From NCBI GenBank assembly GCA_027486655.1, contig JAIXOR010000069.1:62001-126000 (forward strand): a DNA stretch of 64,000 nucleotides, in the 5' to 3' direction. This document shows, in pieces, positions 18,022 to 27,140 of this stretch. The position numbers were made by a program, and so were the translations under genes. Under the pieces are notes generated by a model. That model had not been told where the DNA came from. It did not search any database and was given only the letters and a program-made list of their open reading frames with translations. Positions within the stretch are counted from its first letter, which is position 1; the number at the start of each line of letters is the position of its first letter. Source of the DNA: Verrucomicrobiaceae bacterium. Its GTDB lineage: Bacteria; Verrucomicrobiota; Verrucomicrobiia; Verrucomicrobiales; Akkermansiaceae.

Positions 18022-21000
18022 TCAGGGGGCAGGCACAATCACCATGCGGTAGAACCGCTTGGGCAGTCCCGAAGTGTCGTCGATCTGGAGAGTCGCCGGC
18101 GGCGCGCCGGGAGCCGTCGTCTGGGGCGGGCCGAAGTTGCTCCAGGCATCCAACTGGGTGGAAGACTGGAGCTGATAGGAACGCCCGCCGAGCGTGGGGA
18201 AGGCAAGACGCACTCCACCGCTGATGCAGGTGATCGACAGCTTCGGATAGGACGAGGCATCGGAAAGCTGTGGATTGAGCCCGACGAGCCATTCGATGAA
18301 GTTCGAGAGCCCATCGCCATCCGGATCCCCGGAAGCGCCGTCGTTTCCGAAGGCCGAGTCGTCATTGAGGCCGTTGGTGATTTCCCAATCGGCGGGCAGT
18401 CCATCGCCATCCGCATCGGTGACAAGCGTGCTCAACGAGAGCGAGACGGTGAACGCGGTGGACTGGCTCTCGACCTCGACCTGGTGAACGAGCGACTGGT
18501 TGCGCATGTTGCGGGTATCGAGAACCGAGAGGTCGTCATCGGTCGCGCCGGACTGCCAGACCACCGATGACTCGAGTCCGACCGAAGCGGTGACCAGGCC
18601 ATAGGCGGTCTCATTGGAGAGCGTGACGGCAGCGGGTGAGCTCACGAGGTTGAGCCCCTGCTGGCCACGGACGAGCAGGTCATCCGGATCCGGGCTGAGG
18701 CCGAAGCGCACATAGAGTTTGCTGTGTCCGGCACCGAGCGAGTAGTTGGCGACCAACTTGTCCGCAGCCCCCGTGAGCGTGATCGTCTTGCTGATTGCCC
18801 CACCGGGGGAGACAAAGGTCCACCCCGTTCCGGAGGGTGCGGGAGTGACGGTGTAGAGCGCGTTCACAAACTGGTTGCTTCCGCCCGAGCCGGAAACGGC
18901 CCACCAATCCTTGAAGGCGGAGGTCCGGCGGGCGTTGAGGGTTCCGTCCCCATTGCGGTTCGACGCGCCTTCATCCTCGGTTTCCGAGCCGGAGGCGGAG
19001 AGCGGGTTGCCGATGACCTGCATCACCTTTCCCGTCACCGGATCACGGGACCAGGCCGCGGTGCACCTGCCGCCGGAGGCTTCGAAGAGCGCGTAGATCC
19101 GCGAGTTGCGGAGGATGAACTCGTTCTCACCATCGAGATCCACATCCAGATTCAGCGCCTGTGGTGACGATGGCGGCGAGGCGGCCCAGGATGCGACATT
19201 CTGATAGATCGCAGCGAAGCGCGCCTGCGACTGCGCCTGCTTCGCAAACCCGGCAAGATTGTCGAGAGTGGTGTCCGGATTGATGAAGGATCCGGTCGAG
19301 TAGGTGCGGAGGTCCGTGTTGTCCTCATCGTGCCAACCCGCGAGGAAGGTGGACGCGTGATAAGTCCCGCGACCGAGACGGCCGAGCGGGGTGTCCGGCA
19401 GGGTGGCGACGGCGTCCCAGGCATCCCTGGCGATTCCGGAGCCACCCGCGCCGAAGAACTGCACGCCAAAGAAATCGTCGCCCGCGCGGTTGAGCGGCAC
19501 GCCGGGGCGAATCTGGAAGACCTTGTCGCGAAGGCTTTCCTCCTGTGCCGAGCCGAACCACCAGAAATCGTAGTTCCCCTGCGTGGCGTGATCGAGCCAG
19601 AGCGGCCCGAGCTTGCGGCCGAAGGTCGTGTTGCCACGGTTGACGGAGGCAAAGGTGTCCCCTCCTCCGTCCGGCGGAATGGATAGATCCACCTGCCCGG
19701 CGGCAACCTCGTGGGGACCGACGATTTCCACCCATGGACGATTCGCCAGCCAGGCGATGTTCCGGTCATAGGCATCGGCGTTCGCCTTGGTGCGGAAGTC
19801 CGACCAATCGCTGTAGAGCACGAGCAGTTGGTGTTGTTCGCCGGAGCGTGCCTTGCGGGAAACCAACTGGCGCAGGTTGATGTCGAGCCCACTGTCCGTG
19901 TTGCGGAAACGGAAGGTTGATGCCTGATCATTGATCACGATCGCGTTGAGGTTGTTCACGCGGTTGATCCGGTAGCCATCATCCAACAGAGCGCTCTGGC
20001 GGCCAAAGCGGTCGAAGATATGGCGGAACTGATCCATGAATACATGGGTGTATCCCATGGCAGCCACCTTCGCGAGCACACCTTCATCCATGACGCGTTC
20101 CGGAATCCAGAAAACGCGGTTGGAGGGCGAGCTGCCGTAGATCGCGCCGAGCGTGCGCCCGGCGAGTGCGACGTTGTCGTTGATGAAGGCCTGGTCGAAA
20201 TAGGGCAGCGGCGAATCCGCGAAGGTCGATGCGATCAACTCCACCGTGCCGCTCGCAGCCAGCGAGCCGATCCGCTGGTTGAAGGCGGGGCCATCGCGCC
20301 AGGGTTTGTTCAGCGCTGGATCCACCGCGGCCCATTGGATGGCAGAGGCAAGGGTGGGTGTGACATGCAGACCGACCTTTGCGCCGTAGGCTTCATGGGC
20401 ATCGAGCATGCGGTAATACCCTTGCCCTGCCCCGCTGTTGATGGCGGCCTGGTTGGCGGCGTCGTTGATGCGGCTCTGGATTTCCGAACCGGCGAGCATC
20501 GGTTCGTTGGCATGGGTGAGAAGCATCACCTTCGAGCGCTTGCCACGGTCCGGACCGTTGTAGGAGAACCAGGTGCGCAGTTCGCTGTTCTGACCGATGT
20601 ATCCCTGATCACGCCAGTAGTCCTCGGCGAGCCAGTCGTCATAAATCGTGTCCCGGATGTCCGTGCGGCCGCCGATATCCCCCAGCCCGAGCGGGCTGTT
20701 CTGCGTGCCATCGCGGGTGGTGAAGACCTGGAAGCGGAGCGAGGCCGGATCACCGAGCCAACCGGCATCCTCAAGCGCCTTGCGGCTGATAGAAAACTCG
20801 ACCGCATCCAAGCGGCTGTCGAAGTAAGCCTTGCGGAAACCATCGGGGCTGTTCTGGTCCCGGCGCACGACGCCCTTGGATGTCAGGTTCTCGCCGATGG
20901 TGGTCGAATTGCTGGCCGGGTTGCCATCCACATAAACCGCGCCGTTGTTCGACTGATAGACGGCGACCACCGCTTCCCAGCGCATCGTGGTGCCGGTGTC

Positions 21001-24000
21001 CACCTCATCGGGCAGGCTGTATTCACCGACGGCGGTGTTTCCGGTGTCAATGACCACGTAGAGGTCGAGGTTGCCTTCCTCGGCGTAGGGCTTGAGGTCG
21101 TGGAAATCCGCGCGGAAATAGATTTCCCCGGTTCCGCCGACCGAGGTGGGGCCGCCATCGCGGGCGTAGAAGGCGACGAGGTCCCGCGATGTGTCATGTC
21201 CATCACCCGCCGGATAGGTGTCACCGCCCTGGTTGCCGGAACCATCGCCCTCGAACTCGTCGAGCACCACGAGGTCCCCGATTTTCCAGTCGGTGAATTC
21301 CTGTTTGTTAGAAACGGCACCGCGGACCACGGCATCCCCGTCACCGACCGGGCCGATGACGATTTCCTCACCGGGTTGGAGAATCACCGCGTTGTTGGTG
21401 CGCGGATCGGTTCCGGCGAGCAGTTCCTGGAGGTTGGTGAGGTTGTCGCCATCCGGATCGCCGGAAGCCCCGTTGTCCGGGCTGGTGGTGGAGCCATCCA
21501 GGGTGGAGCTGCCGTTGTCGAGGGCATTGAATCCGAAGCGCGACTCCCAGCCATCCGGCAGTCCGTCGCCGTCGGTATCGGCCTTGAGCGGGTTGGTTTC
21601 CGACCATTGCTCCGGGGATTGCCAGATGCGGTCCGTGTTGGAATCGCCGTTGATGGTGCCGCTGAAGTCCTTGTCTTCGCCGGAGCCGTCGGAGAGTCCG
21701 TCGTCATCGGTATCCGCATCGGCCGGGTTGGTTTCCGTCCAGGTCTCGCCGAGGTCCATCACCCCGTTCGGCCAGTTTCTGGCGAGAGAGGGCGCGGTGG
21801 TGGTGGCGAGGGACGAGCCGTCGCCATCGACCCAGCCGTTGACGTTGGCATCCTCGATGCCGTCGGGGATGCCATCGCCATCGGTATCGGGATCATTCGG
21901 ATTGGTGGTGGATCCGCGGAGCCGCTTCGAGCGATCGCCACCCTCGCTTGCGGAGTTCACGCCCGGCACGGAGCCCAGGTTGTCCAGGGTGTTGTAGAAC
22001 GGCGGATCGAGATCGCCGATGAAGTTCGGTTTTCCATCGCCATTGGTATCGGCGAGTGGATCGGTGGGAGGATTGCTGCTGGTGCGCCAACCCACTTCGA
22101 GTCCGTCCGGCAGGCCGTCGCCATCGCTGTCCGGCATGAGGGGGTTGGAGAATCCGTAGGCGTTGTGAATGTGCACATCGCCATTGGTCCACTGCTCGGC
22201 ATTCGGTTTGTACCGCGGATCGTCGGTGGGGAATCCGTTAGGGAGTGGCGTAATGGTGCCTTCGTCGAAGTCCGAGAGACCGTCGTCGTCGTCATCCAGA
22301 TCCCCCGGGTTTTCCGCGACCAACTGGCGGCGGATGACCGTGGCGTTTCGGGAGTCGGTGTTCTGCCCGGTGGGCGACGTTGCCGTCGCGAGAAGCCGGT
22401 AGGCACCCGCAGCCTGGATGTTCCAAATGAAGTCCCAGAAGGCGCTGGATCCCTCGATGACCGGCTGGATGCCGCCGGTGAGCGGGTCCGCATCCACCGG
22501 GGTGAGCGTGCCGGTGCCCAGCGTGAAGCCAAGCGTGACACCGGTGGTGCCGGAATCGGTGGCGACACGCACCGTGTAAGCAAGAGAGTCCGCACCCGGA
22601 CCGTCCGGCAAAACGATCTCGACCGGCTTGCCGTCGCTGCCGAACTCCTGGGGTTGCAGGATGGTCACGCGGGGCTTGGTGCTGGGCAGGAAACGGACAC
22701 GGCGGGATGCGGTTAGATCCGCGGCGGGGGACGGGCGGTCATGGGTGACCTCAAGACGGTAGAGGAAATCGGGCCGACCGTCGTAGAGATTGGGAAGCTT
22801 GAAGGCGAGGGCGTGGTAGTCCGCGGTCTCGTTGTAAAGGATCGAGAGCGCTGCCGGATCGAGAACCTGTGCGCCGGAAGGCCAGGAATCATCGGCCGCA
22901 TAGCGGACGAGGAAACGTGCCTTCAGATCCGCCTCGCTGAGTCCGTTGGCGAGGATCTTCGAGAAGTAGGCTTTGACCACATAGTCGTCATTGATCGCAA
23001 AACCATCGGATGGCGGCCAGGCCACAAACATGCGGTAGTCCGGGCCCGCCGCCGCCACATTGCGAGTGAGTGTGGTGAAGTGGCCGTCGTTGTCCGAGAG
23101 GGTTTGGTTTTCAGAGGAACTGATCTCCTTGAGCCGCACGAGGATGCTGGCGTTTCCGGAAGACGGGATGTTCACGTAGTTGAAACGGAACTCGCGGGAG
23201 AACGCGGGATCGGAGGGCGTCACGGCGGCATTCGGAGTGACTTCGGCCGCCTGCACCCAGACCCCGTTGCCATTGTCCGCCTGGGTGACCGTGTCGTCGT
23301 TCGAGGCGTCTCCATCATCGATCTTGAACCAGACCTGAGAGGTGGATTTGTCCGCACGGACGACCACGCCATATTCGCTGCCACCGACCGTCTGGCCATC
23401 GCCGGAGGGAAACACGATTTCCCCCTGCGGCTTCTCGGCATCGAAGTAGAAGGTCTGGGTGAAGGTGTTGTAGAGGGATGCTTTTCCGATTCGTTTCAGG
23501 AAGGGTCTCGCGCGGAGCACGTGGAATCCCTCTTCAAGGCCGGTTTCCGAAACGCTGTAATCGACATGCGGCGCGTGGACGATGGTGGCCGCGTTGAAGT
23601 TGTCCACCTGGAAGACCGACGTCATGTTTTTCTTCCGTCCCACCGAGACGGGACCCGAGGGATACACGCTGTTGGCACCTTCCTTGAAGATGCCGATCTT
23701 GTAACGCAGCGTGGTTCCGGAAGCAGACTTGGGAACACTCGCGCTCATCCACCAATCGTCGGAGCCCTGGTTGTGGGAGAAGTTCATCTCGACGGCGCGG
23801 GTGCTGCCGATTCCCACGCCTCCCCCGCCCTCGGGGAAGGTGCCGTCGGTGGTGTAATAGACATGCATTCGGAAGCCGAGGCCGACTCCATTTGGTTTTG
23901 CCCAGAGCGAGATCGTGGAGGCGTTTTCGGAATACTGCTTCGGCGCCGAGCCACCCGGCCAACCGCCGGCAGGTGTGCCGCCGACGTTGGCGGCGGGATC

Positions 24001-26301
24001 GTGATAGAGGAAGGAGGCGCGGCGGCCGCCATCGGTGTCATAGTTGTTGGCAGCGGCGGGGCCGTTGCCGATGGTGAATGAGAGCGAGCCGATGGTGGTG
24101 GTATAGGTCTCGGCACCGGCCGAGCCGATCTGGTTGCGGGTGGTGTCCTTGGCGGCGAACTTCTCCGCGTGCATCCGGCGGACGAAGGTGGGCTGCTCGT
24201 AGCCGAGGAACACATCGGTGGACGATCCGGGACGGTGGTCGCGGAAAAACGGATCGTCATCGGTGGGCCCGGGCGCGCCTTGGTCCGGGCGGGTTCCATT
24301 GAGGTCCACGCCGCCATCGAGACGGAGCAGGATGTTTTCCGCGGAGCCGTCCGCACGGACCACGAAGCGCAGGCCGGTGGCGCTGGTGACGCGGGGAACC
24401 TGATAGGTGTAGGCGTAGTCGTTGTTTACGGCATCCGGAACGCCGTAGGGGTTGAAGGCGGGATCGCCATCCGTGCCATCCCTGCGGACCACGTTCATCA
24501 CGCCGGCGGGCTGGTTGTTCTGATAGATCGTGATCGGCGAGCCACCGGCGTTTTTCCACGGATCCGACTCTTCCGGAGTGCGCGGGGCGAACACAAAGTA
24601 GCTGCCGGAGGGTACGATGACCGACGAAAGCGACGACGCATAGGAATAGAATCCCACCTGACTGCCGAAGCCGCGGGCATACTGATAGAGATACTCGTCA
24701 TTCGTATCCGGATTGTCCTCCGAGCCGCCGCCGGGAGTGGAGGGGAACGAGGTGCCACCGATGAGGCTGACGCCGCTGGCGTAGTTGTCGTTGAGGGCGA
24801 CGAGCATGGTGGCTCCCTTGCGTTCCTTGAGCGCCTGATTGCTTTCCGAGAACTCGCGATCGTCGATGCGCTCGTAGGTGATCAGGTCCGAGGTGCCGGT
24901 GCGGCCCTTCTGCCAGCCGCGTGCGAAGTCCTGATGGATCTTGAGGAGGTTCGGGATGCGCTGGTCCCCCCACTGTCCGAGGAACGAGGTGTTGGAATGC
25001 CGGGGGAAGGCCCCGCCGCTTTCGCCGAGGGTTTCCGCGTGGTAGTTGCCATCGGTATAGACCAGGCCGAGGCCGGCGCGGGTGAAATAGATGGCGTGCT
25101 GGAGTTCGCGGCGCGCGGCGTAGTCGCTGTCGTGACTCTGGGCGTGCATCACGGTGACCGAGTCTGAAAATCCGCCCGAGCCCGGATTCTGATAGCCCTC
25201 GAGTCCGGCACCCGGATTTCCCAAGCGATTGTTGAGATTGGAACGCAGGTCGTTGTCAACGAGGCGCATGCCCGCATCGATGTAGGATCCGTAGGCCGGC
25301 GGCTGGCCGAGGTGCTCGCCGAAGACCATCGCGTCGTCGCGGGCGATCTCGGTGTTGAACACGCTGTTGCGGTGGTTGGCATCATTGAAGCCGCGGGTGA
25401 GGTTGAACTGGCGCTGGGCCTGGCCGAGGTAGCCGTAGTCGCTGGTGTCCTTGTCGTTGCCGAAGGTGGCACCGAAGAAATCGGCGGGTGTGTGTTTCAC
25501 CGCATCGAGGCGGAATCCATCGGCCTTGGTGCGATCAAGCTGCCAGCGGGCGGCGCGGTTGAGCATTTCCTCGACCCGCTCGGAATACACCTGGGGATTT
25601 GCCTGGATGTATTGCGCGGTGAGCCCATTGCCCGGGCCGAAGCCGACGTAGTTGCCGCTGGCGTCGTAGCAGTAGAACTCCGGATTGTTGGGGTGGCGGA
25701 TGAAGCGGATCTTGGGGATGGTGTCGCCCTCGTAGGAGCCGTGGTTCAGGTTGGTGCCACCGGGTTCGGTGGCGATGTCGATCAGATCCGCCAGGCCGAG
25801 GTTCTGCACCTGCCAGGCATCGTTCCAGTCGCGGGTGTTGTCCCATTTCCGATAGAATCCATCCTCGGTGCGGCGCAGGTGGAAGTCCTCGGGAACAAAG
25901 CCCGGATAGGTGTCGATGGGAGTGTAAGCATTGTACCCGGGAACATCGAACGCGTTATGGTTCATGATGTTGTCGAAGTAGACGCGGATCCCGAAACGAT
26001 GGGCGGTCTTTACCATTTCCAACAGTTCCGCCTCGGTGCCGTAGCGGGTGCGTGTGGTGCCGCGCTGGTCCTTCGACCCGAGATCGAAGCGGTCCCAGAG
26101 GTCGTATCCGACCGAGAGCCCGCCGCCGCCTTTGGTGGGGGGCGGGAGCCAGAGCGACTGGTATCCGGCCTCGGCGAGTTCCGGCATCTTCCGGGTGAGT
26201 TCCGCCCAACTGGTGTTGAAATACTGCAACATCGACTCGGCCCGGACCATCGGGACCAGGAGGGAGAGGAGAGTCAGAATGCGGACTAGAACGGGTTTCA
26301 T
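18022..26301 (-). CDS. giant secreted amylase with GH13 and GH57-like catalytic regions
   Basis: 2,759 residues from the ATG at 26301, chosen because it opens a clean signal peptide (MKPVLVRILTLLSLLVPMVR); an open extension to 26505 has no such start. Residues about 20-600 are a GH13 barrel: VYFDNIMNHNAFD (near 114), GFRLDAVKHTPADFF (near 264), MVFGEHLGQP (near 327), MHAQSHDSDY (near 390). Beta-type domains follow to about 1330. Residues about 1330-1625 hold several Ca-binding repeats of the DSDGDGLPDG type. Residues about 1640-1850 look like a glucodextranase-type C-terminal binding module. Residues about 1920-2640 resemble GH57: VMLLTHANEPML, GLHVTPTLASAIQW, RVFWIPERVMDEG, LVLYSDWSDF. The C-terminus repeats the DADGDGLPADWE linker and a beta domain. 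Predicted extracellular alpha-glucan degradation; two active sites in one chain is inference. Confidence 0.85.
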   Translation of the reverse strand: MKPVLVRILTLLSLLVPMVRAESMLQYFNTSWAELTRKMPELAEAGYQSLWLPPPTKGGGGLSVGYDLWDRFDLGSKDQRGTTRTRYGTEAELLEMVKTAHRFGIRVYFDNIMNHNAFDVPGYNAYTPIDTYPGFVPEDFHLRRTEDGFYRKWDNTRDWNDAWQVQNLGLADLIDIATEPGGTNLNHGSYEGDTIPKIRFIRHPNNPEFYCYDASGNYVGFGPGNGLTAQYIQANPQVYSERVEEMLNRAARWQLDRTKADGFRLDAVKHTPADFFGATFGNDKDTSDYGYLGQAQRQFNLTRGFNDANHRNSVFNTEIARDDAMVFGEHLGQPPAYGSYIDAGMRLVDNDLRSNLNNRLGNPGAGLEGYQNPGSGGFSDSVTVMHAQSHDSDYAARRELQHAIYFTRAGLGLVYTDGNYHAETLGESGGAFPRHSNTSFLGQWGDQRIPNLLKIHQDFARGWQKGRTGTSDLITYERIDDREFSESNQALKERKGATMLVALNDNYASGVSLIGGTSFPSTPGGGSEDNPDTNDEYLYQYARGFGSQVGFYSYASSLSSVIVPSGSYFVFAPRTPEESDPWKNAGGSPITIYQNNQPAGVMNVVRRDGTDGDPAFNPYGVPDAVNNDYAYTYQVPRVTSATGLRFVVRADGSAENILLRLDGGVDLNGTRPDQGAPGPTDDDPFFRDHRPGSSTDVFLGYEQPTFVRRMHAEKFAAKDTTRNQIGSAGAETYTTTIGSLSFTIGNGPAAANNYDTDGGRRASFLYHDPAANVGGTPAGGWPGGSAPKQYSENASTISLWAKPNGVGLGFRMHVYYTTDGTFPEGGGGVGIGSTRAVEMNFSHNQGSDDWWMSASVPKSASGTTLRYKIGIFKEGANSVYPSGPVSVGRKKNMTSVFQVDNFNAATIVHAPHVDYSVSETGLEEGFHVLRARPFLKRIGKASLYNTFTQTFYFDAEKPQGEIVFPSGDGQTVGGSEYGVVVRADKSTSQVWFKIDDGDASNDDTVTQADNGNGVWVQAAEVTPNAAVTPSDPAFSREFRFNYVNIPSSGNASILVRLKEISSSENQTLSDNDGHFTTLTRNVAAAGPDYRMFVAWPPSDGFAINDDYVVKAYFSKILANGLSEADLKARFLVRYAADDSWPSGAQVLDPAALSILYNETADYHALAFKLPNLYDGRPDFLYRLEVTHDRPSPAADLTASRRVRFLPSTKPRVTILQPQEFGSDGKPVEIVLPDGPGADSLAYTVRVATDSGTTGVTLGFTLGTGTLTPVDADPLTGGIQPVIEGSSAFWDFIWNIQAAGAYRLLATATSPTGQNTDSRNATVIRRQLVAENPGDLDDDDDGLSDFDEGTITPLPNGFPTDDPRYKPNAEQWTNGDVHIHNAYGFSNPLMPDSDGDGLPDGLEVGWRTSSNPPTDPLADTNGDGKPNFIGDLDPPFYNTLDNLGSVPGVNSASEGGDRSKRLRGSTTNPNDPDTDGDGIPDGIEDANVNGWVDGDGSSLATTTAPSLARNWPNGVMDLGETWTETNPADADTDDDGLSDGSGEDKDFSGTINGDSNTDRIWQSPEQWSETNPLKADTDGDGLPDGWESRFGFNALDNGSSTLDGSTTSPDNGASGDPDGDNLTNLQELLAGTDPRTNNAVILQPGEEIVIGPVGDGDAVVRGAVSNKQEFTDWKIGDLVVLDEFEGDGSGNQGGDTYPAGDGHDTSRDLVAFYARDGGPTSVGGTGEIYFRADFHDLKPYAEEGNLDLYVVIDTGNTAVGEYSLPDEVDTGTTMRWEAVVAVYQSNNGAVYVDGNPASNSTTIGENLTSKGVVRRDQNSPDGFRKAYFDSRLDAVEFSISRKALEDAGWLGDPASLRFQVFTTRDGTQNSPLGLGDIGGRTDIRDTIYDDWLAEDYWRDQGYIGQNSELRTWFSYNGPDRGKRSKVMLLTHANEPMLAGSEIQSRINDAANQAAINSGAGQGYYRMLDAHEAYGAKVGLHVTPTLASAIQWAAVDPALNKPWRDGPAFNQRIGSLAASGTVELIASTFADSPLPYFDQAFINDNVALAGRTLGAIYGSSPSNRVFWIPERVMDEGVLAKVAAMGYTHVFMDQFRHIFDRFGRQSALLDDGYRINRVNNLNAIVINDQASTFRFRNTDSGLDINLRQLVSRKARSGEQHQLLVLYSDWSDFRTKANADAYDRNIAWLANRPWVEIVGPHEVAAGQVDLSIPPDGGGDTFASVNRGNTTFGRKLGPLWLDHATQGNYDFWWFGSAQEESLRDKVFQIRPGVPLNRAGDDFFGVQFFGAGGSGIARDAWDAVATLPDTPLGRLGRGTYHASTFLAGWHDEDNTDLRTYSTGSFINPDTTLDNLAGFAKQAQSQARFAAIYQNVASWAASPPSSPQALNLDVDLDGENEFILRNSRIYALFEASGGRCTAAWSRDPVTGKVMQVIGNPLSASGSETEDEGASNRNGDGTLNARRTSAFKDWWAVSGSGGSNQFVNALYTVTPAPSGTGWTFVSPGGAISKTITLTGAADKLVANYSLGAGHSKLYVRFGLSPDPDDLLVRGQQGLNLVSSPAAVTLSNETAYGLVTASVGLESSVVWQSGATDDDLSVLDTRNMRNQSLVHQVEVESQSTAFTVSLSLSTLVTDADGDGLPADWEITNGLNDDSAFGNDGASGDPDGDGLSNFIEWLVGLNPQLSDASSYPKLSITCISGGVRLAFPTLGGRSYQLQSSTQLDAWSNFGPPQTTAPGAPPATLQIDDTSGLPKRFYRMVIVPAP

Positions 26302-26468
26302 GGAAGAACGCGCCGCCGGAGCGGATGGGGTTTCGCGGGGAGGGGCTTCTTTGCAGATGTCGCACCGGAATGCCGGGTTTACAAGGATTTCCGGGCGTTC
26401 CGGGCCATCCGAGACCGCTAGCGCATCTTTGCCTTGATTCAACCGGCATCGCCTCGGATCGTCCGTGC

Positions 26469-27095
26469 ATGAGAGTGATTTTGCTCGTCTCCCTGTTTGC
26501 CACACTGACCGCTTTCGGAGACGAGGCGGTGCTTGATGCCTGGTTGAAGCGGCAATCGACGATCGAGACTCTGGAGGCGCAGTTCACTCAGGAGCGGAAG
26601 CTTCCCGCACTCAAGCAGCCGGTCAGCACGCCGGGCAAACTGAGTTTCGCCAAACCCGGCAAGGTGCGCTGGCAGCTTGGCGAGCCCCCCGCCACGCTCG
26701 CGTTGTCGGACGGGACCACGCTCACACTCATCGACTATCCCTCGAAGACCGCCCGCTCGATCCCGGCGGATTCGGCACAGGCGGCTCGCTTTTCCATGCT
26801 CACCGGCAAGGGGTTTCAGTCGCCGGAGGATTTCCACGGGATCTTCGAAGTCGCCGAAAGCCGCACCGATGGGGCGATCCGGCAGTTCACCCTCCGCCCG
26901 AAAGAACGCCGGATGCGCACCCAGGTGCCCTGGATTTTCCTCAGCATCGATCCGGAGAAAAACCTGCTCGTCGCCATGGAACTGGAGCTCCAGGACAAGT
27001 CCCGCATCCGCACGATTTTCAAATCCCCGGTGATCAATTCCAAGCTGCCGCCCGCCACGTTTCAGGCCGACTTGCAGGGCATCACGGTGAAATGA
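26469..27095 (+). CDS. LolA-like outer-membrane lipoprotein carrier family protein
   Basis: A 208-residue periplasmic protein. The ATG at 26469 begins a signal peptide (MRVILLVSLFATLTAFG); longer in-frame openings lack one. The mature part reads ETLEAQFTQERKLPALKQP, GKLSFAKPGKVRWQLGEPP and LTLIDYPSKTARSIP, the unclosed beta-barrel pattern of LolA and its relatives, which shuttle lipids or lipoproteins from inner to outer membrane. It may be true LolA or a lipid-transfer paralogue; no LolB or LolCDE genes are present to decide. The gene faces away from the amylases across a shared 167-bp gap and ends 45 bp before mfd, so the two may be co-transcribed. Confidence 0.75.
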   Translation: MRVILLVSLFATLTAFGDEAVLDAWLKRQSTIETLEAQFTQERKLPALKQPVSTPGKLSFAKPGKVRWQLGEPPATLALSDGTTLTLIDYPSKTARSIPADSAQAARFSMLTGKGFQSPEDFHGIFEVAESRTDGAIRQFTLRPKERRMRTQVPWIFLSIDPEKNLLVAMELELQDKSRIRTIFKSPVINSKLPPATFQADLQGITVK

Positions 27096-27140
27096 TCTCC
27101 CGCACTTGCCCGGAGTCCCATTCGCGCCTATCGCTGCGGC

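Noticed and set aside
20020..22716. 898-codon open frame on the plus strand opposite the giant amylase
   Set aside because: It is the antisense shadow of a GC-rich gene: no start signal, no recognisable domain, Val/Gly/Arg-rich composition typical of such shadows.
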